Positions 7,093 through 15,711 of a stretch of 39,052 bases of DNA are shown piece by piece. The notes beneath the pieces were generated by a model. It worked only from the letters and a program-made list of their open reading frames with translations. It was not told where the DNA came from and did no database searches. The stretch covers positions 1-39,052 of the forward strand of contig JANXVA010000361.1 in the NCBI GenBank assembly GCA_025351875.1. The letters are read 5' to 3'. The translations under genes and the position numbers were made by a program. The first letter of the stretch is position 1; each line of letters opens with the position of its first letter. The DNA is from Myxococcales bacterium. GTDB lineage: Bacteria; Myxococcota_A; Polyangia; Polyangiales; Polyangiaceae.

Positions 7093-8883
7093 CTAGGCGA
7101 TCGGCGTCAGCTTGCGCGCGAGCTCTTCAAGCCGCGAGGCGACGCTGCGCTCCTCACCGACGCCGCCGTAGCGTAGCTCGGCGTAGCGTACGAGCGCCTC
7201 CGCCACCTCGGTCGACCACGGCTCGCCCGCGGCGTCGACGCGCTTGGCGAAACGCTCGAGCGGCTCCGAGGGCAGGCGGTCCCATCCGGCGCGCGAGAGC
7301 GCGGTGGCGAGCGATTCGAAGGCGGGCAGTGGCCTCGACATCGTCGCGACGCGGCTGACGCCCGCGGCGCGTCGCTTCTGGATGAAGCGCCGTACGAGGA
7401 TCAGCACGACGGCCATGACACCCGAGAAGATGCCGGCGCGCGCGAGGCCGATGTTCACGAAGAAGTTGATCGTGCGATCGAACGCGAACGAGAGCGCCTC
7501 GCTCAGGTGCTCCCAGCGTGTTGGGCGCGTCCGCATCGCCAGCTCGCTGGGCGGCGTGGGGTCGAACGTCTGCCAGCGGCCCTCGACGAACGCCTCCACC
7601 CAGGTGTGCGCGTTGCGGTCGCGGACGACCGAGACGCCCGTGATCGCGTTGACCTCGTCGACGCGGTAGCCGACCGCGATGCGCGTGGGGATCCCGATGG
7701 ATCGCGCAAGGAGGGCCATCGAAGACGCGAAGAGCTCGCAGTGCCCGCCGTCGCGCTTCTGGAGGAAGTCGACGACGGGGTCGATGCGCCCCTCGCGGCG
7801 ATCGTCGAGGGAGTACGGGTAGTGGGAGAGCTCCCGCATGATGGCCTCGAGGGCCTCACGTTGCGAGGTCGCGTCGTGCGTCCAGGCGAGGGCGAACGGC
7901 AATAGCTCACCGTGGATCTTGGCCGCCATGCCGACGTCGATCCGTTGCGGGACCAACCTGGGAGCCGGCGGGGTCGTGCAGCTTCCGCCCGCGGCGCGAC
8001 GGAACGAGATCTCCCGGGCTTCGTTCGACGGCAGCGGATGCGCAGCTCCGTGCGGGTCGAACGCGAGCCTTCCCGAGTTCGTGTGTAGATCGCATGCATC
8101 ATCCGGAAGGAACCAGCGCGGGTCGAGGTTGCGTCCCGCGAGCGCCGCGCGGGACACCTCGATCCTCGTCGTGGCATGCTCCTCGGGTGCGTTCGCCGGC
8201 ACCGGCACCGTCGTCGACTGCGTGGTCGACCAGACGCGCAGGTCGTAACGATCGAGCACCGCACCGCGGAGATACTCGACGGGCTCCCCGCTGACGCGCA
8301 TGACGACGCGATTGCGCTGGAGCATGTTGCGGAGCGAGCCGATGCGGAGCTTCGTGTTGAAGCCGACCTGGTCCTCCTCGCTGAGGGCAGCATTGCCCGC
8401 CAGGCGCTGGACCTCTCGCTCGACGATCGCGCTGAGGCGGGGCAGGGAGAGCACGAGCGTCATCGCGATTCCGACGGCGACGACGGCGAGCACGGCGAGC
8501 GGACCGCCGCGCCACGGCCCCGAGGGCGTCGCGGCCTTCGAAGCACGGAGGCGCGCGGCCACGAGCGGAGCGCGAAGGCACGCCAGCACGAGCAGCGCGA
8601 ACAGCGCGGCGCCGACCTGGTACTCGAGGCCCGTGCGTGTCTGACCCGTTGCGGCGACGGCGACCACGGCGGCCGTGACGCTCCCGTGGGTCTTCACGTC
8701 GTCGCGCTTCGGGAGGAACGCGACGAGCACCGACGCGATGATGAACGCGATGGCGATCCCGCGGGCGAGCGGGACGAGCTGCGTCGTCGAGGCCGTCACT
8801 GCGAGCAAGAGGCCTGCCGCTGCTGCCGGCGCGAGCCGCACGAGCACGAGCGCGTTGGGCCGTAGGAGAAAGCGCGCGTTCAC
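7093..8883 (-). CDS. TgpA-like membrane transglutaminase with C-terminal DUF4129 region
   Basis: This is a 596-residue inner-membrane protein. It has hydrophobic segments in the first ~150 residues, a large exported region, a transglutaminase-like core, one further membrane helix (about 465-485) and a C-terminal cytoplasmic DUF4129-like tail ending AELRYGG plus a helix. The papain-like triad is intact: Cys382 in GGHCELFASSMALLARSIGIP, His426 in RNAHTWVEAF and Asp441 in WQTFDPTPP. A GTG start at 8883 overlaps the DUF58 stop as GTGA and is preferred over the in-frame upstream codon at 8991. The MoxR - DUF58 - transglutaminase order is widespread and is thought to assemble or remodel envelope complexes using the MoxR ATPase. 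The substrate is unknown. Confidence 0.9.
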   Translation of the reverse strand: MNARFLLRPNALVLVRLAPAAAAGLLLAVTASTTQLVPLARGIAIAFIIASVLVAFLPKRDDVKTHGSVTAAVVAVAATGQTRTGLEYQVGAALFALLVLACLRAPLVAARLRASKAATPSGPWRGGPLAVLAVVAVGIAMTLVLSLPRLSAIVEREVQRLAGNAALSEEDQVGFNTKLRIGSLRNMLQRNRVVMRVSGEPVEYLRGAVLDRYDLRVWSTTQSTTVPVPANAPEEHATTRIEVSRAALAGRNLDPRWFLPDDACDLHTNSGRLAFDPHGAAHPLPSNEAREISFRRAAGGSCTTPPAPRLVPQRIDVGMAAKIHGELLPFALAWTHDATSQREALEAIMRELSHYPYSLDDRREGRIDPVVDFLQKRDGGHCELFASSMALLARSIGIPTRIAVGYRVDEVNAITGVSVVRDRNAHTWVEAFVEGRWQTFDPTPPSELAMRTRPTRWEHLSEALSFAFDRTINFFVNIGLARAGIFSGVMAVVLILVRRFIQKRRAAGVSRVATMSRPLPAFESLATALSRAGWDRLPSEPLERFAKRVDAAGEPWSTEVAEALVRYAELRYGGVGEERSVASRLEELARKLTPIA

Positions 8884-10178
8884 GAGGCCCTCTTCGCGGG
8901 CATCGACGCGATCCCCGCGTTGGTCCAAGCGAGCTCGGTGCGCTCGTTGATCTTCTTCGTGAGCTCGTCGTCGACGAGCAACGTCGTGCACGCGATCCCG
9001 CGTCCGGTGATCCCTCGCTGCAGGGCGGTGCGCTCCGCGCCCTCTGCGAGCGCGATGACGACGACCGTCGAGAGGCGACCGAGGTAGGGCTCGAGACGCC
9101 CGAGGAGCTGCGGCGCCGCGAGGGTGGGGCCGCGCTCGACCGTCGCGAGTAGCTCGAGCGCCTGATCGAGCGTACCCAGGCTGCGCCCGAGCGTGAGCTC
9201 GTGGACGGTATCGCCGACGACGAGGACGTCGACGAGCGCCTCACCGCGGGAGAGGTGAGCGATGACCCCGGCGGCGAGCTCGATGGCCGCCTCGAGGCGG
9301 TCGCTGTCCTCGACGTCGGTGTCGAGAACGACGCCGACGCGCGTGAAGTACTCCTGCTGGTACTCGCGGACGACCGGGATGCCTGTCCGTGCCCAGCTGC
9401 GCGCGTGGAGATCGCGAACGGGGTCTCCCGGCCGATACGGTCGCACACCGAGGAGATCCATCGCCTCGCCGCTCTTGGATGCGAGCGCCACGCCCCCGGG
9501 CTGGTGACGCGCCGCGATCGTGAAGGGCAGGCGAGCGACGTTGGCGACGCGAGGGACGACGTGGAGCTTCACGGCGTCGCTCGAGCGTCGAGGTCCGCAG
9601 GCGAGCCCGCCGGGCGCGACGGCTGCCGCGGTGAATGCGTCGAGATGGTGGAGGCCGCGTGCGACGAACTTCGCGCGCATCTTGCTGAGCGCGGGGCCGC
9701 GGTCGCCGACGATGACCTCGGCCGGCGCCTCGTCGAGCCAGGCTCCGTCCCAGGGCAAGAACGGTCCGCGGACGCGCACCGGGTGTTGCGGCGTGCTCGC
9801 CGTGGCGGCCTCCGCCCCCGCGCGCGCGCACGCGATCGTGAAGGTGACTGGCTCGCCGACGGTGACGCGTCGCGGGGCGTCGACCGTGATCGTCATCTCC
9901 CGGACGCGGAGCCGGAAGGCCGCCGCGAGCGAGCCGCCGATGACGCCCGCGAGCACCGAGAAGAACACGTACCCGGCAGTGTTTCGGACGTCGATGCTGA
10001 CCGCGCCGACGATGAACGTGACGAGTACCAGCGAGCGCCCCTCGTCGGTGAGCGAGCCCCAGAAGATCGAGACGAGCGGAATCAGGATGCGGCCGAGGCG
10101 TGAGTCGCGGAAGCGATCACGCTCCTCCTTCCCCTTCGGGATGAGGATGTGATTGAGCCGCGCGAAGTCGATCTTCAT
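8880..10178 (-). CDS. DUF58 domain protein
   Basis: This is a 432-residue protein with two membrane helices near the N-terminus (about 45-90), an Ig-like or beta-rich exported part (VRVRGPFLPWDGAWL) and the DUF58 signature GVRPYRPGDPVRDLHARSWARTG. A VWA-like domain follows: VVREYQQE, then VGVVLDTDVEDSDRLEAAI. The metal-binding DxSxS of true VWA domains is degenerate here (DTDVEDS). It starts at ATG 10178, 21 bases after moxR, and its TGA overlaps the transglutaminase GTG by four bases. DUF58 proteins are regular partners of MoxR ATPases, presumably as substrate or adaptor; the exact role is not established. Confidence 0.92.
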   Translation of the reverse strand: MKIDFARLNHILIPKGKEERDRFRDSRLGRILIPLVSIFWGSLTDEGRSLVLVTFIVGAVSIDVRNTAGYVFFSVLAGVIGGSLAAAFRLRVREMTITVDAPRRVTVGEPVTFTIACARAGAEAATASTPQHPVRVRGPFLPWDGAWLDEAPAEVIVGDRGPALSKMRAKFVARGLHHLDAFTAAAVAPGGLACGPRRSSDAVKLHVVPRVANVARLPFTIAARHQPGGVALASKSGEAMDLLGVRPYRPGDPVRDLHARSWARTGIPVVREYQQEYFTRVGVVLDTDVEDSDRLEAAIELAAGVIAHLSRGEALVDVLVVGDTVHELTLGRSLGTLDQALELLATVERGPTLAAPQLLGRLEPYLGRLSTVVVIALAEGAERTALQRGITGRGIACTTLLVDDELTKKINERTELAWTNAGIASMPAKRAS

Positions 10179-10199
10179 GACTTCATCGCGACTCGCCGC

Positions 10200-11186
10200 T
10201 CAGGTGGGGACCGGCACGTCGCGCACCACGTCCGCGATGGCAGCCTCGGCCGTTACTCCGCCGTAACGCGCCTGCGTCGTCAGCTGCACACGGTGCGCGA
10301 GCACCGGCGCGGCGAGCGCGTGGATGTCGGCCGGGCTGACGTAGGTGCGGCCCTGGAGGAGGGCGCGCGCCTGGGCTGCGCGGAAGAACGCCAGCGCGCC
10401 GCGCGGGCTGATGCCGAGCTCGAGCGGCGCCGTCTGCCGGGTTCGCTGGACGATCGCGAGCAGGTATGCGGCGACGGCACCTTTCATCTCGACCTCGCGG
10501 ACCTCGCGCTGGATGCGCACGACGGTGTCGCGGTCGCAGACGGCGGTGACCTTCGCCAGCGGATCGGCGGACTGACGCGCGAAGAGCATCGCCAGCTCGG
10601 CTTCGGCCGACGGATATCCGACGCCGATGCGCAGGAGGAAGCGATCGAGCTGGGCCTCGGGTAACGGATACGTGCCCTGGTAGTCGGACGGGTTCTGTGT
10701 CGCGACGACGAAGAACGGGGAGGGGAGCGGGCGCGTGATGCCGTCGATGCTGACCTGCGCCTCGTTCATCGCCTCGAGCAGCGCGGACTGCGTGCGCGGG
10801 GAGGCGCGATTGATCTCGTCGGCGAGCAGCACGTTGGTGAAGACGGGGCCAGTGTGGAACGCGAACGAACCGTCCCTCGGGTTCAACACCTGTGAGCCGA
10901 GGATGTCGGTGGGGAGCAGATCGGGAGTGAATTGCACGCGCGTGAACGTGACGTCGAGCGCGCGTGCGAGCGCCTTGTCGAGCGTGGTCTTGCCGACGCC
11001 GGGAACGTCCTCGACGAGGACGTGCCCGGCACCCAGGAGCCCGACCAGGAGGAGGTCGATGACGTCATCTTTGCCCTGCACGACCGACCGAAGCGACTCG
11101 CGAAGGCGGTCGAGCGTGTCCCGCGTGCTCCCCGACGTGCTGGCGGCTTTCGAGCGGGACTGTTCCGGTGCGGCTTTGGCGTCCAA
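10200..11186 (-). CDS. MoxR-type AAA ATPase
   Basis: This is an AAA+ chaperone-like ATPase of about 328 residues. Walker A is EDVPGVGKTTLDKAL (around 60-73), Walker B is LLADEINRASPRTQSALLEAM (around 120-140), and sensor 1 is PFFVVATQNP. The C-terminal lid contains GISPRGALAFFRAAQARALL and the RYGG end typical of MoxR. No ATG is available near the expected N-terminus. The frame is open to 11525, but that part is a shadow of the divergent lipoprotein gene, so I place the start at TTG 11186 (DAKAAPEQSRSK...), which gives normal family length. It is the first gene of the operon moxR-DUF58-tgpA and should power maturation or remodelling of its DUF58/VWA partners at the inner membrane. Confidence 0.93.
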   Translation of the reverse strand: MDAKAAPEQSRSKAASTSGSTRDTLDRLRESLRSVVQGKDDVIDLLLVGLLGAGHVLVEDVPGVGKTTLDKALARALDVTFTRVQFTPDLLPTDILGSQVLNPRDGSFAFHTGPVFTNVLLADEINRASPRTQSALLEAMNEAQVSIDGITRPLPSPFFVVATQNPSDYQGTYPLPEAQLDRFLLRIGVGYPSAEAELAMLFARQSADPLAKVTAVCDRDTVVRIQREVREVEMKGAVAAYLLAIVQRTRQTAPLELGISPRGALAFFRAAQARALLQGRTYVSPADIHALAAPVLAHRVQLTTQARYGGVTAEAAIADVVRDVPVPT

Positions 11187-11244
11187 GCCTGGCCGAGAAT
11201 ACCGAATCGAATGGCCAAGGTTCGCGTTTCGTCCAACACTGGAG

Positions 11245-12066
11245 ATGGTGCTGCTTAACGAGCTCGACCGTTCTTTTCCCCGACATTTCACGCGATCGGT
11301 CGCCGGAGCGCTCCTTGCGGGCCTCGCTTCCGTGATCTCTGGGTGCTCCTCGGCTGCCCTCCCGACCGCGATCCCGACGAAGCCGGTCGCGCCCGCGCCT
11401 CCTCCGAAGGACGACGGCAAGCCCGCGCAGGGAGGCCCGGGAGGTGACGGGCACTCGGCCGCGCTCGAGCAGCTGCGCACCGCACCGCTCGCGCCGAAGA
11501 CGGACAAGCAGAACAGTGTCGTCATCCAGCTACCCGACGGAGGGAACTGGACGCGCGTGCGTTTTTTGACCGTGCCGGGTCTCGTCGGCTTCCGCTACGG
11601 AAAATCGCACCATGCGATCGTCGCGGGGTTCGTCACGCATGTCGACGACAACACGGTCGAAGGCGCCTGCTCGAAGAGCTTCGAATCCTGGGCGTTGCCG
11701 TGGGTCGAGGCGTTCGAGGTCGATCTCCATCATGATGCGCCAGCCGCGTTCTCGTGGACGATCCCCGCGGCTCCAGTCGTGCGGCCGGCCAGAGGGGAGC
11801 CCGCGCTCTCGCCGGTGCCGAAGCGGATCGCGATCGTCGAGGTCGATCCGCTCTACGCGAAGACGGCGACGGTGCTCTCGCACGAGTCGTACGCGGCGGC
11901 ATGGGCCTCGTATCCCGCGTGGGACAAGGCCTGCCTCGTCGTCGGCGTCGCCGTCCCCGCGCGAGACGACGAGCCGCGCGCCCGCGAGGTGCGCGATCGG
12001 TTCGTCAAGGAAGTGCTCCCGGCCGTCGTGGTCACCGCGCCGACCGAGCCGAAGGAACGTTTTTAG
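11245..12066 (+). CDS. Uncharacterised lipoprotein
   Basis: This is a 273-residue predicted lipoprotein. A basic N-region (RSFPRHFTRS), the hydrophobic VAGALLAGLASV and a lipobox ISGC place the lipidated Cys at 34. A Pro/Gly/Lys linker to about residue 85 leads into a compact domain with WTRVRFLTVPGLVGFRYGK, HHAIVAGFVTHVDD, FESWALPWVEAFEVDL and AYPAWDKACLVVGVAVPARD. I do not recognise the family. The motif-rich core looks conserved, with two Cys (GACSK, KACLV) that could pair. The ATG at 11245 has GGAG directly before it, closer than ideal. It diverges from the MoxR operon across only 58 bases, so the two may share control, and it ends four bases from the convergent xth gene. Confidence 0.75.
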   Translation: MVLLNELDRSFPRHFTRSVAGALLAGLASVISGCSSAALPTAIPTKPVAPAPPPKDDGKPAQGGPGGDGHSAALEQLRTAPLAPKTDKQNSVVIQLPDGGNWTRVRFLTVPGLVGFRYGKSHHAIVAGFVTHVDDNTVEGACSKSFESWALPWVEAFEVDLHHDAPAAFSWTIPAAPVVRPARGEPALSPVPKRIAIVEVDPLYAKTATVLSHESYAAAWASYPAWDKACLVVGVAVPARDDEPRAREVRDRFVKEVLPAVVVTAPTEPKERF

Positions 12067-12069
12067 TAG

Positions 12070-12852
12070 CTACTCGAGCACCGCGATGACCGGCGCGTGG
12101 TCGCTCGGGACCGCGCCGGTCTTGCCCTTCTTGCGGTAGTCACGATCGACGAAGACGTCCTTCACGCGTGCCGCGAGCGAAGGGCTCGCGAAGAGCATGT
12201 CGAGCCGCATGCCCTCGTTCTTGTGGAACGAACCGGCGCGGTAGTCCCACCAGGAGAAGCCGATCGTGTCGGGGTACTTCGAGCGATAGAGATCGATGAG
12301 CCCGGCGCCGCCGAGGCGAGCGATGAGCACCCGCTCCGCATCGGTGTGGAAGATGTGCCCCTTGAAGCGCGCGCCGCCGTACGAGTCGAGGTCGGTCGGG
12401 CACACGTTGAAGTCGCCGGCGACGAGCAGCGGGACGTCGCTGCCGCTACGCGCGCGCTCTTCGACGTGCAGCGCGAGGCTCTCGAGCCACCCGAGCTTCA
12501 CCTTGTAGTCCGCGTGCGCGAGCGTCTTGCCGTTGGGAATGTAGACGCTCGCGACCTCTATCCCGTGGACCTTGGCGACGACGAATCGCGCGCCGGCCTC
12601 TCCGGCTCCGGGCAGCTCTCGCATGAGCATCTCGGGCCGCTCCTTGGCGAGGATCGCGACGCCGTTCCAGCTCGGCTGTCCCGAGAGGACCGCGTGGTAG
12701 CCCGATGCCCGGACCTCGAGATGCGGAAAATCCGTCTCGACGATCTTGAGCTCCTGCAGGCATACGATGTCTGGCTGACGCTCGGCCAGCCACTCCGCGA
12801 GGCGCTGCGAGCGCGCCCTGATCCCGTTCACGTTCCACGTCGCGAGAAGCAC
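12070..12852 (-). CDS. xth: Exodeoxyribonuclease III
   Basis: This is an AP endonuclease / 3'-5' exonuclease of base-excision repair, with 260 residues and typical family length. All exonuclease-endonuclease-phosphatase motifs are present: LATWNVNGIRAR (Asn metal ligand), CLQELKI (Glu), ASVYIPNGK, VAGDFNVCPTDLD (Asp/Asn), GFSWWDYRAGSFHKNEGMRLDM and the terminal SDHAPVI (Asp-His catalytic pair). It uses a GTG start at 12852. It is on the minus strand downstream of the antiporter gene, 31 bases away, and converges with the lipoprotein gene. Confidence 0.96.
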   Translation of the reverse strand: MLLATWNVNGIRARSQRLAEWLAERQPDIVCLQELKIVETDFPHLEVRASGYHAVLSGQPSWNGVAILAKERPEMLMRELPGAGEAGARFVVAKVHGIEVASVYIPNGKTLAHADYKVKLGWLESLALHVEERARSGSDVPLLVAGDFNVCPTDLDSYGGARFKGHIFHTDAERVLIARLGGAGLIDLYRSKYPDTIGFSWWDYRAGSFHKNEGMRLDMLFASPSLAARVKDVFVDRDYRKKGKTGAVPSDHAPVIAVLE

Positions 12853-12883
12853 GCGTCGCTCCTAGCGCGATCCGAGCCGCGTG

Positions 12884-14659
12884 TCACATGTCGGCGAGGC
12901 TGGCCATCCGCGGCCCGGGCGCCTGGGCGGCCGCGGCGATGCGCTGCGCGTGCTCGTCGAGCAGCTTCACGGCTTCGTCGGAGGTGGTCGCCGTCATCAG
13001 CGTCCGGCGTGCAGGCTCGTCGAACACCGACCGCGCCAGCGCGGCGAGGACGCGCACCTCGCGCTCGTAGGCCTTGGGCGGCAGGAGCAGCAGGAAGACG
13101 ATCCGTGCTGCACGTCCGTCGGGCGCGTCGAAGTCGATCCCGTCGTGCGACAGTCCGAGCGCGACCACGGGGCGGGAGAGCCCGGGCACGGCCGCGTGCG
13201 GAATGGCCACCTCGTCCCCGAGCCCGGTCGGCGCCATCATCTCGCGCTCGAGCACGGCGATGAGCGCTGGCTCGACGAGGTCGCCGATGGCGCTCCGTAA
13301 CGCGAGGCCGAGCTCCTCGATCGCGCGTGCCGACGAGACCGCGGTGAGCGCGGGGATGAAGGCGCCAGCGCGCACGAGCGTCGCCGCGTCCTCGGTGAGC
13401 GCGCCGCCGCGCACCGATCCAGGAGTGCCCTTGCGCGGTCCGAAGAGCAGCCACTTCATCATCGGCCCGGCGATCAACGAGGTGCCGATGGCCATCGTCA
13501 CCAGCGCCACGAAGACGCGATCGTCGACCAGCCCCGCGTCACGTGCGAGCAGCGCGAGGATGATCTCCATCGCGCCACGCGCGTTCAGCCCGAAGCCCAC
13601 CACCAGCGACTCGCGCCACGGCATTCCCGAGATGCGCGCGCCCACGCTGCACCCGACGACCTTCGCCACGGAGGCGACGACGAAGACGACGACGCAGAGA
13701 ACGACGTCGAAATTAGCGAGAAAATCGACCCGGAGCGCGACGGACGCGAAGAACACCGGCGCGAAGACGTTGGTGACGAACTGCTGGATCGTCTGGCGCG
13801 TCCGCTCGCGGAGGCGCGGCGAGCCTCCGACCGTCACGCCGACGATGAAGCCGCCGAGCACCGCATGGATGCCGATCGCCTGCGTGACGCTCGCGCCGAG
13901 GATGGCGACCACGATCAGGAGGGAGAGGATGCGACCCGGCGCGAGATCGGCCTGCTTCTCGATTCGCGCGAGGACGGTGTCGACGAGCCGCCTTCCGAGG
14001 AAGAGGCACGCCGCGCCGAAGAGCAGGGCGACGCCGATGGTCGTCGCGAGCTTGCCGAGGTCGACGGCGCCCCCGCGCATGGGCCCGAGCAAGATGCTGA
14101 ACGCGACCCAGCCGACGAGATCGTTGATCATCGCGGCCGTCATGACGAGCAGTCCGATGTCGGTCTTGAAGAGGCCGAGGTCGAGCAGCGTCTTGGCGAT
14201 GACCGGCAGCGCCGAGATGGAGAGGGCCACGCCGATGAAGATCGCGAAGAGCGCGCGCTGCTCCGGGTGGACGAGCACCGAGTCGGGCACGAGGTAGCCC
14301 ATCACGAAGCCGCCGAGCAGCGGCATGAGCATGCCGAACGAGGCGACGAGCAGCGCGCTCCGCCCGCGACGCTTCACGATCTCGAGATCGACCTCGAGTC
14401 CCGCGACGACGAGCAGGAGGACGACCGCGACGGTCGTGTAGCCGGAGAGCATCGACGCCGGCGCGCCCTGCGGAAGCAGGAAGGCGTGAGCCGCAGGGGC
14501 GATGCGACGGAGTCCGGTGGCGCCGAGGAGGACGCCGGCGAGTATCTCTCCGACGACGAGCGGCAGTCCGAGCGCGCGTGCGCCCTCACCGAGGAGCCGC
14601 GCAACGCCGAGCAGCACGGCGAGCGAGAGCAAAAAGACGAGAGCGTCGTGCTCGTTCAC
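12884..14659 (-). CDS. CPA2-type cation/proton antiporter with C-terminal PTS EIIA domain
   Basis: This is a 591-residue inner-membrane antiporter. Residues 1-400 hold about 12 hydrophobic segments of the Na+/H+ exchanger fold. The ion-binding motif is AAMINDLVGW, i.e. Asn-Asp rather than Asp-Asp, which in studied relatives goes with electroneutral exchange. Helices SISALPVIAKTLLDLGLFK and GLNARGAMEIILALLARDAGL are family hallmarks. Residues about 425-575 form a PTS EIIA type-2 (nitrogen-type) domain with the phosphorylatable His in DEVAIPHAAVPGLSRPVV. It starts at GTG 14659, three bases after the isocitrate dehydrogenase stop, so the two are probably co-translated. The EIIA domain suggests control of ion flux by the PTS-Ntr phosphorelay or by a bound small molecule; the transported ion (K+ or Na+) cannot be read from sequence. 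Confidence 0.9.
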   Translation of the reverse strand: MNEHDALVFLLSLAVLLGVARLLGEGARALGLPLVVGEILAGVLLGATGLRRIAPAAHAFLLPQGAPASMLSGYTTVAVVLLLVVAGLEVDLEIVKRRGRSALLVASFGMLMPLLGGFVMGYLVPDSVLVHPEQRALFAIFIGVALSISALPVIAKTLLDLGLFKTDIGLLVMTAAMINDLVGWVAFSILLGPMRGGAVDLGKLATTIGVALLFGAACLFLGRRLVDTVLARIEKQADLAPGRILSLLIVVAILGASVTQAIGIHAVLGGFIVGVTVGGSPRLRERTRQTIQQFVTNVFAPVFFASVALRVDFLANFDVVLCVVVFVVASVAKVVGCSVGARISGMPWRESLVVGFGLNARGAMEIILALLARDAGLVDDRVFVALVTMAIGTSLIAGPMMKWLLFGPRKGTPGSVRGGALTEDAATLVRAGAFIPALTAVSSARAIEELGLALRSAIGDLVEPALIAVLEREMMAPTGLGDEVAIPHAAVPGLSRPVVALGLSHDGIDFDAPDGRAARIVFLLLLPPKAYEREVRVLAALARSVFDEPARRTLMTATTSDEAVKLLDEHAQRIAAAAQAPGPRMASLADM

Positions 14660-14662
14660 GGT

Positions 14663-15667
14663 TCAGGCGCGACCGACCGCCTCGCACAGCATTCTCGTGA
14701 ACTCCTCGGTGCCGACCTGACCACCGAGATCGAACGTGCGCACGCCGCTGTCGAAGGTGGCGAGGAGCCCCTTCTCGATCCTCTTCGCGGCGACATGCTC
14801 GCCGAGGTGATGGAGCATCATGACCCCGCTCTGGACGAGCGCGGTGGGGTTGGCGATGCCCTGGCCGGCGATGTCGGGGGCCGAGCCGTGGACGGCCTCG
14901 AAGACCGCGCACTCGAGCCCGATGTTCGCGCCCGGGACGATGCCGAGGCCACCGACCAGCCCTGCGCCGAGGTCGCTCAGGATGTCGCCGTAGAGGTTCT
15001 CGGTGACGATGACGTCGAGCTTGTTTGCGTTCCGCACCATGTTCATCGCACACGCGTCGACGATGATCTCGAAGGGCTCGAGCCGTGGATAGCGGAGCGC
15101 GACCTTCCTGAACGACTCGAGGAGCAAGCCGTCCGAGAGCTTCATGATGTTCGCCTTGTGGACGACGGAGACGCGCTTGCGCTCCATCTTCTCGGCGTAG
15201 TCGAAGGCGTACTCGCAGATGCGCGTGCACGCCTTTTCGGTGATGAGCTTGATGGATTGCGCGACGCCGGGCATGATCATCAGCTCGAGGCCCGCGTAGA
15301 GATCCTCGGTGTTCTCGCGGACGATGACGATGTCCGTGCCCTCGAAGCGCGGCTCGATCCCGGGCAGGCTGCGGATGGGGCGCACGTTGGCGTAGAGGTC
15401 GAGCGCCTGCCGGAGCGTGACATTGACCGAGCGGAAGCCCTTGCCGATGGGCGTCCCGATCGGGCCCTTGAGCGCGACCTTGTTCCTCTTGATCGAGACG
15501 AGGACCTCGTCCGGGAGGGTCGTGCCGCGCTTCTCGGCGATGGCCGCGCCTGCCTCCTGCACCTCCCAGTCGATCTTCACGCCGGAAGCCGCCAGGACTC
15601 TCCGCGTCGCGTCGGCGACCTCGGGTCCGATGCCATCCCCCGGGATGAGCGTGATCGTGTGCGCCAT
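14663..15667 (-). CDS. Isocitrate dehydrogenase, NAD-dependent type
   Basis: This is a 334-residue beta-decarboxylating dehydrogenase of the isocitrate/isopropylmalate family, oxidising isocitrate to 2-oxoglutarate in the TCA cycle. It shows ITLIPGDGIGPEV, the substrate-site stretch SVNVTLRQALDLYANVRPI, IVRENTEDLYAG (RENTEG-like), KANIMKLSDGLL, and the metal-binding ENLYGDILSDLGAGLVGG. At the cofactor site it reads HGSAPDIAGQGIANPTA: Asp-Ile sits where NADP enzymes such as E. coli Icd have Lys-Tyr, so NAD is the predicted cofactor. Length and the SVNV segment resemble mitochondrial IDH3-type enzymes rather than LeuB. The start at ATG 15667 removes an upstream low-quality extension. It is followed closely by the antiporter and is divergent from the hydrolase. 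Confidence 0.9.
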   Translation of the reverse strand: MAHTITLIPGDGIGPEVADATRRVLAASGVKIDWEVQEAGAAIAEKRGTTLPDEVLVSIKRNKVALKGPIGTPIGKGFRSVNVTLRQALDLYANVRPIRSLPGIEPRFEGTDIVIVRENTEDLYAGLELMIMPGVAQSIKLITEKACTRICEYAFDYAEKMERKRVSVVHKANIMKLSDGLLLESFRKVALRYPRLEPFEIIVDACAMNMVRNANKLDVIVTENLYGDILSDLGAGLVGGLGIVPGANIGLECAVFEAVHGSAPDIAGQGIANPTALVQSGVMMLHHLGEHVAAKRIEKGLLATFDSGVRTFDLGGQVGTEEFTRMLCEAVGRA

Positions 15668-15711
15668 GGGTCGCTCGCCAGAGTACGCTGAGCACTCCCG
15701 GTGTTCCAGCG

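Noticed and set aside
12060..12080. AGTAGCTACT palindrome between the convergent lipoprotein and xth genes as a terminator
   Set aside because: The stem is short and self-complementary without a loop, and no T-run follows on either strand in the right place.
13865..15691. 608-codon plus-strand frame across the antiporter and isocitrate dehydrogenase
   Set aside because: It is antisense to two well-recognised genes, with charged low-complexity composition typical of GC-rich shadow frames.
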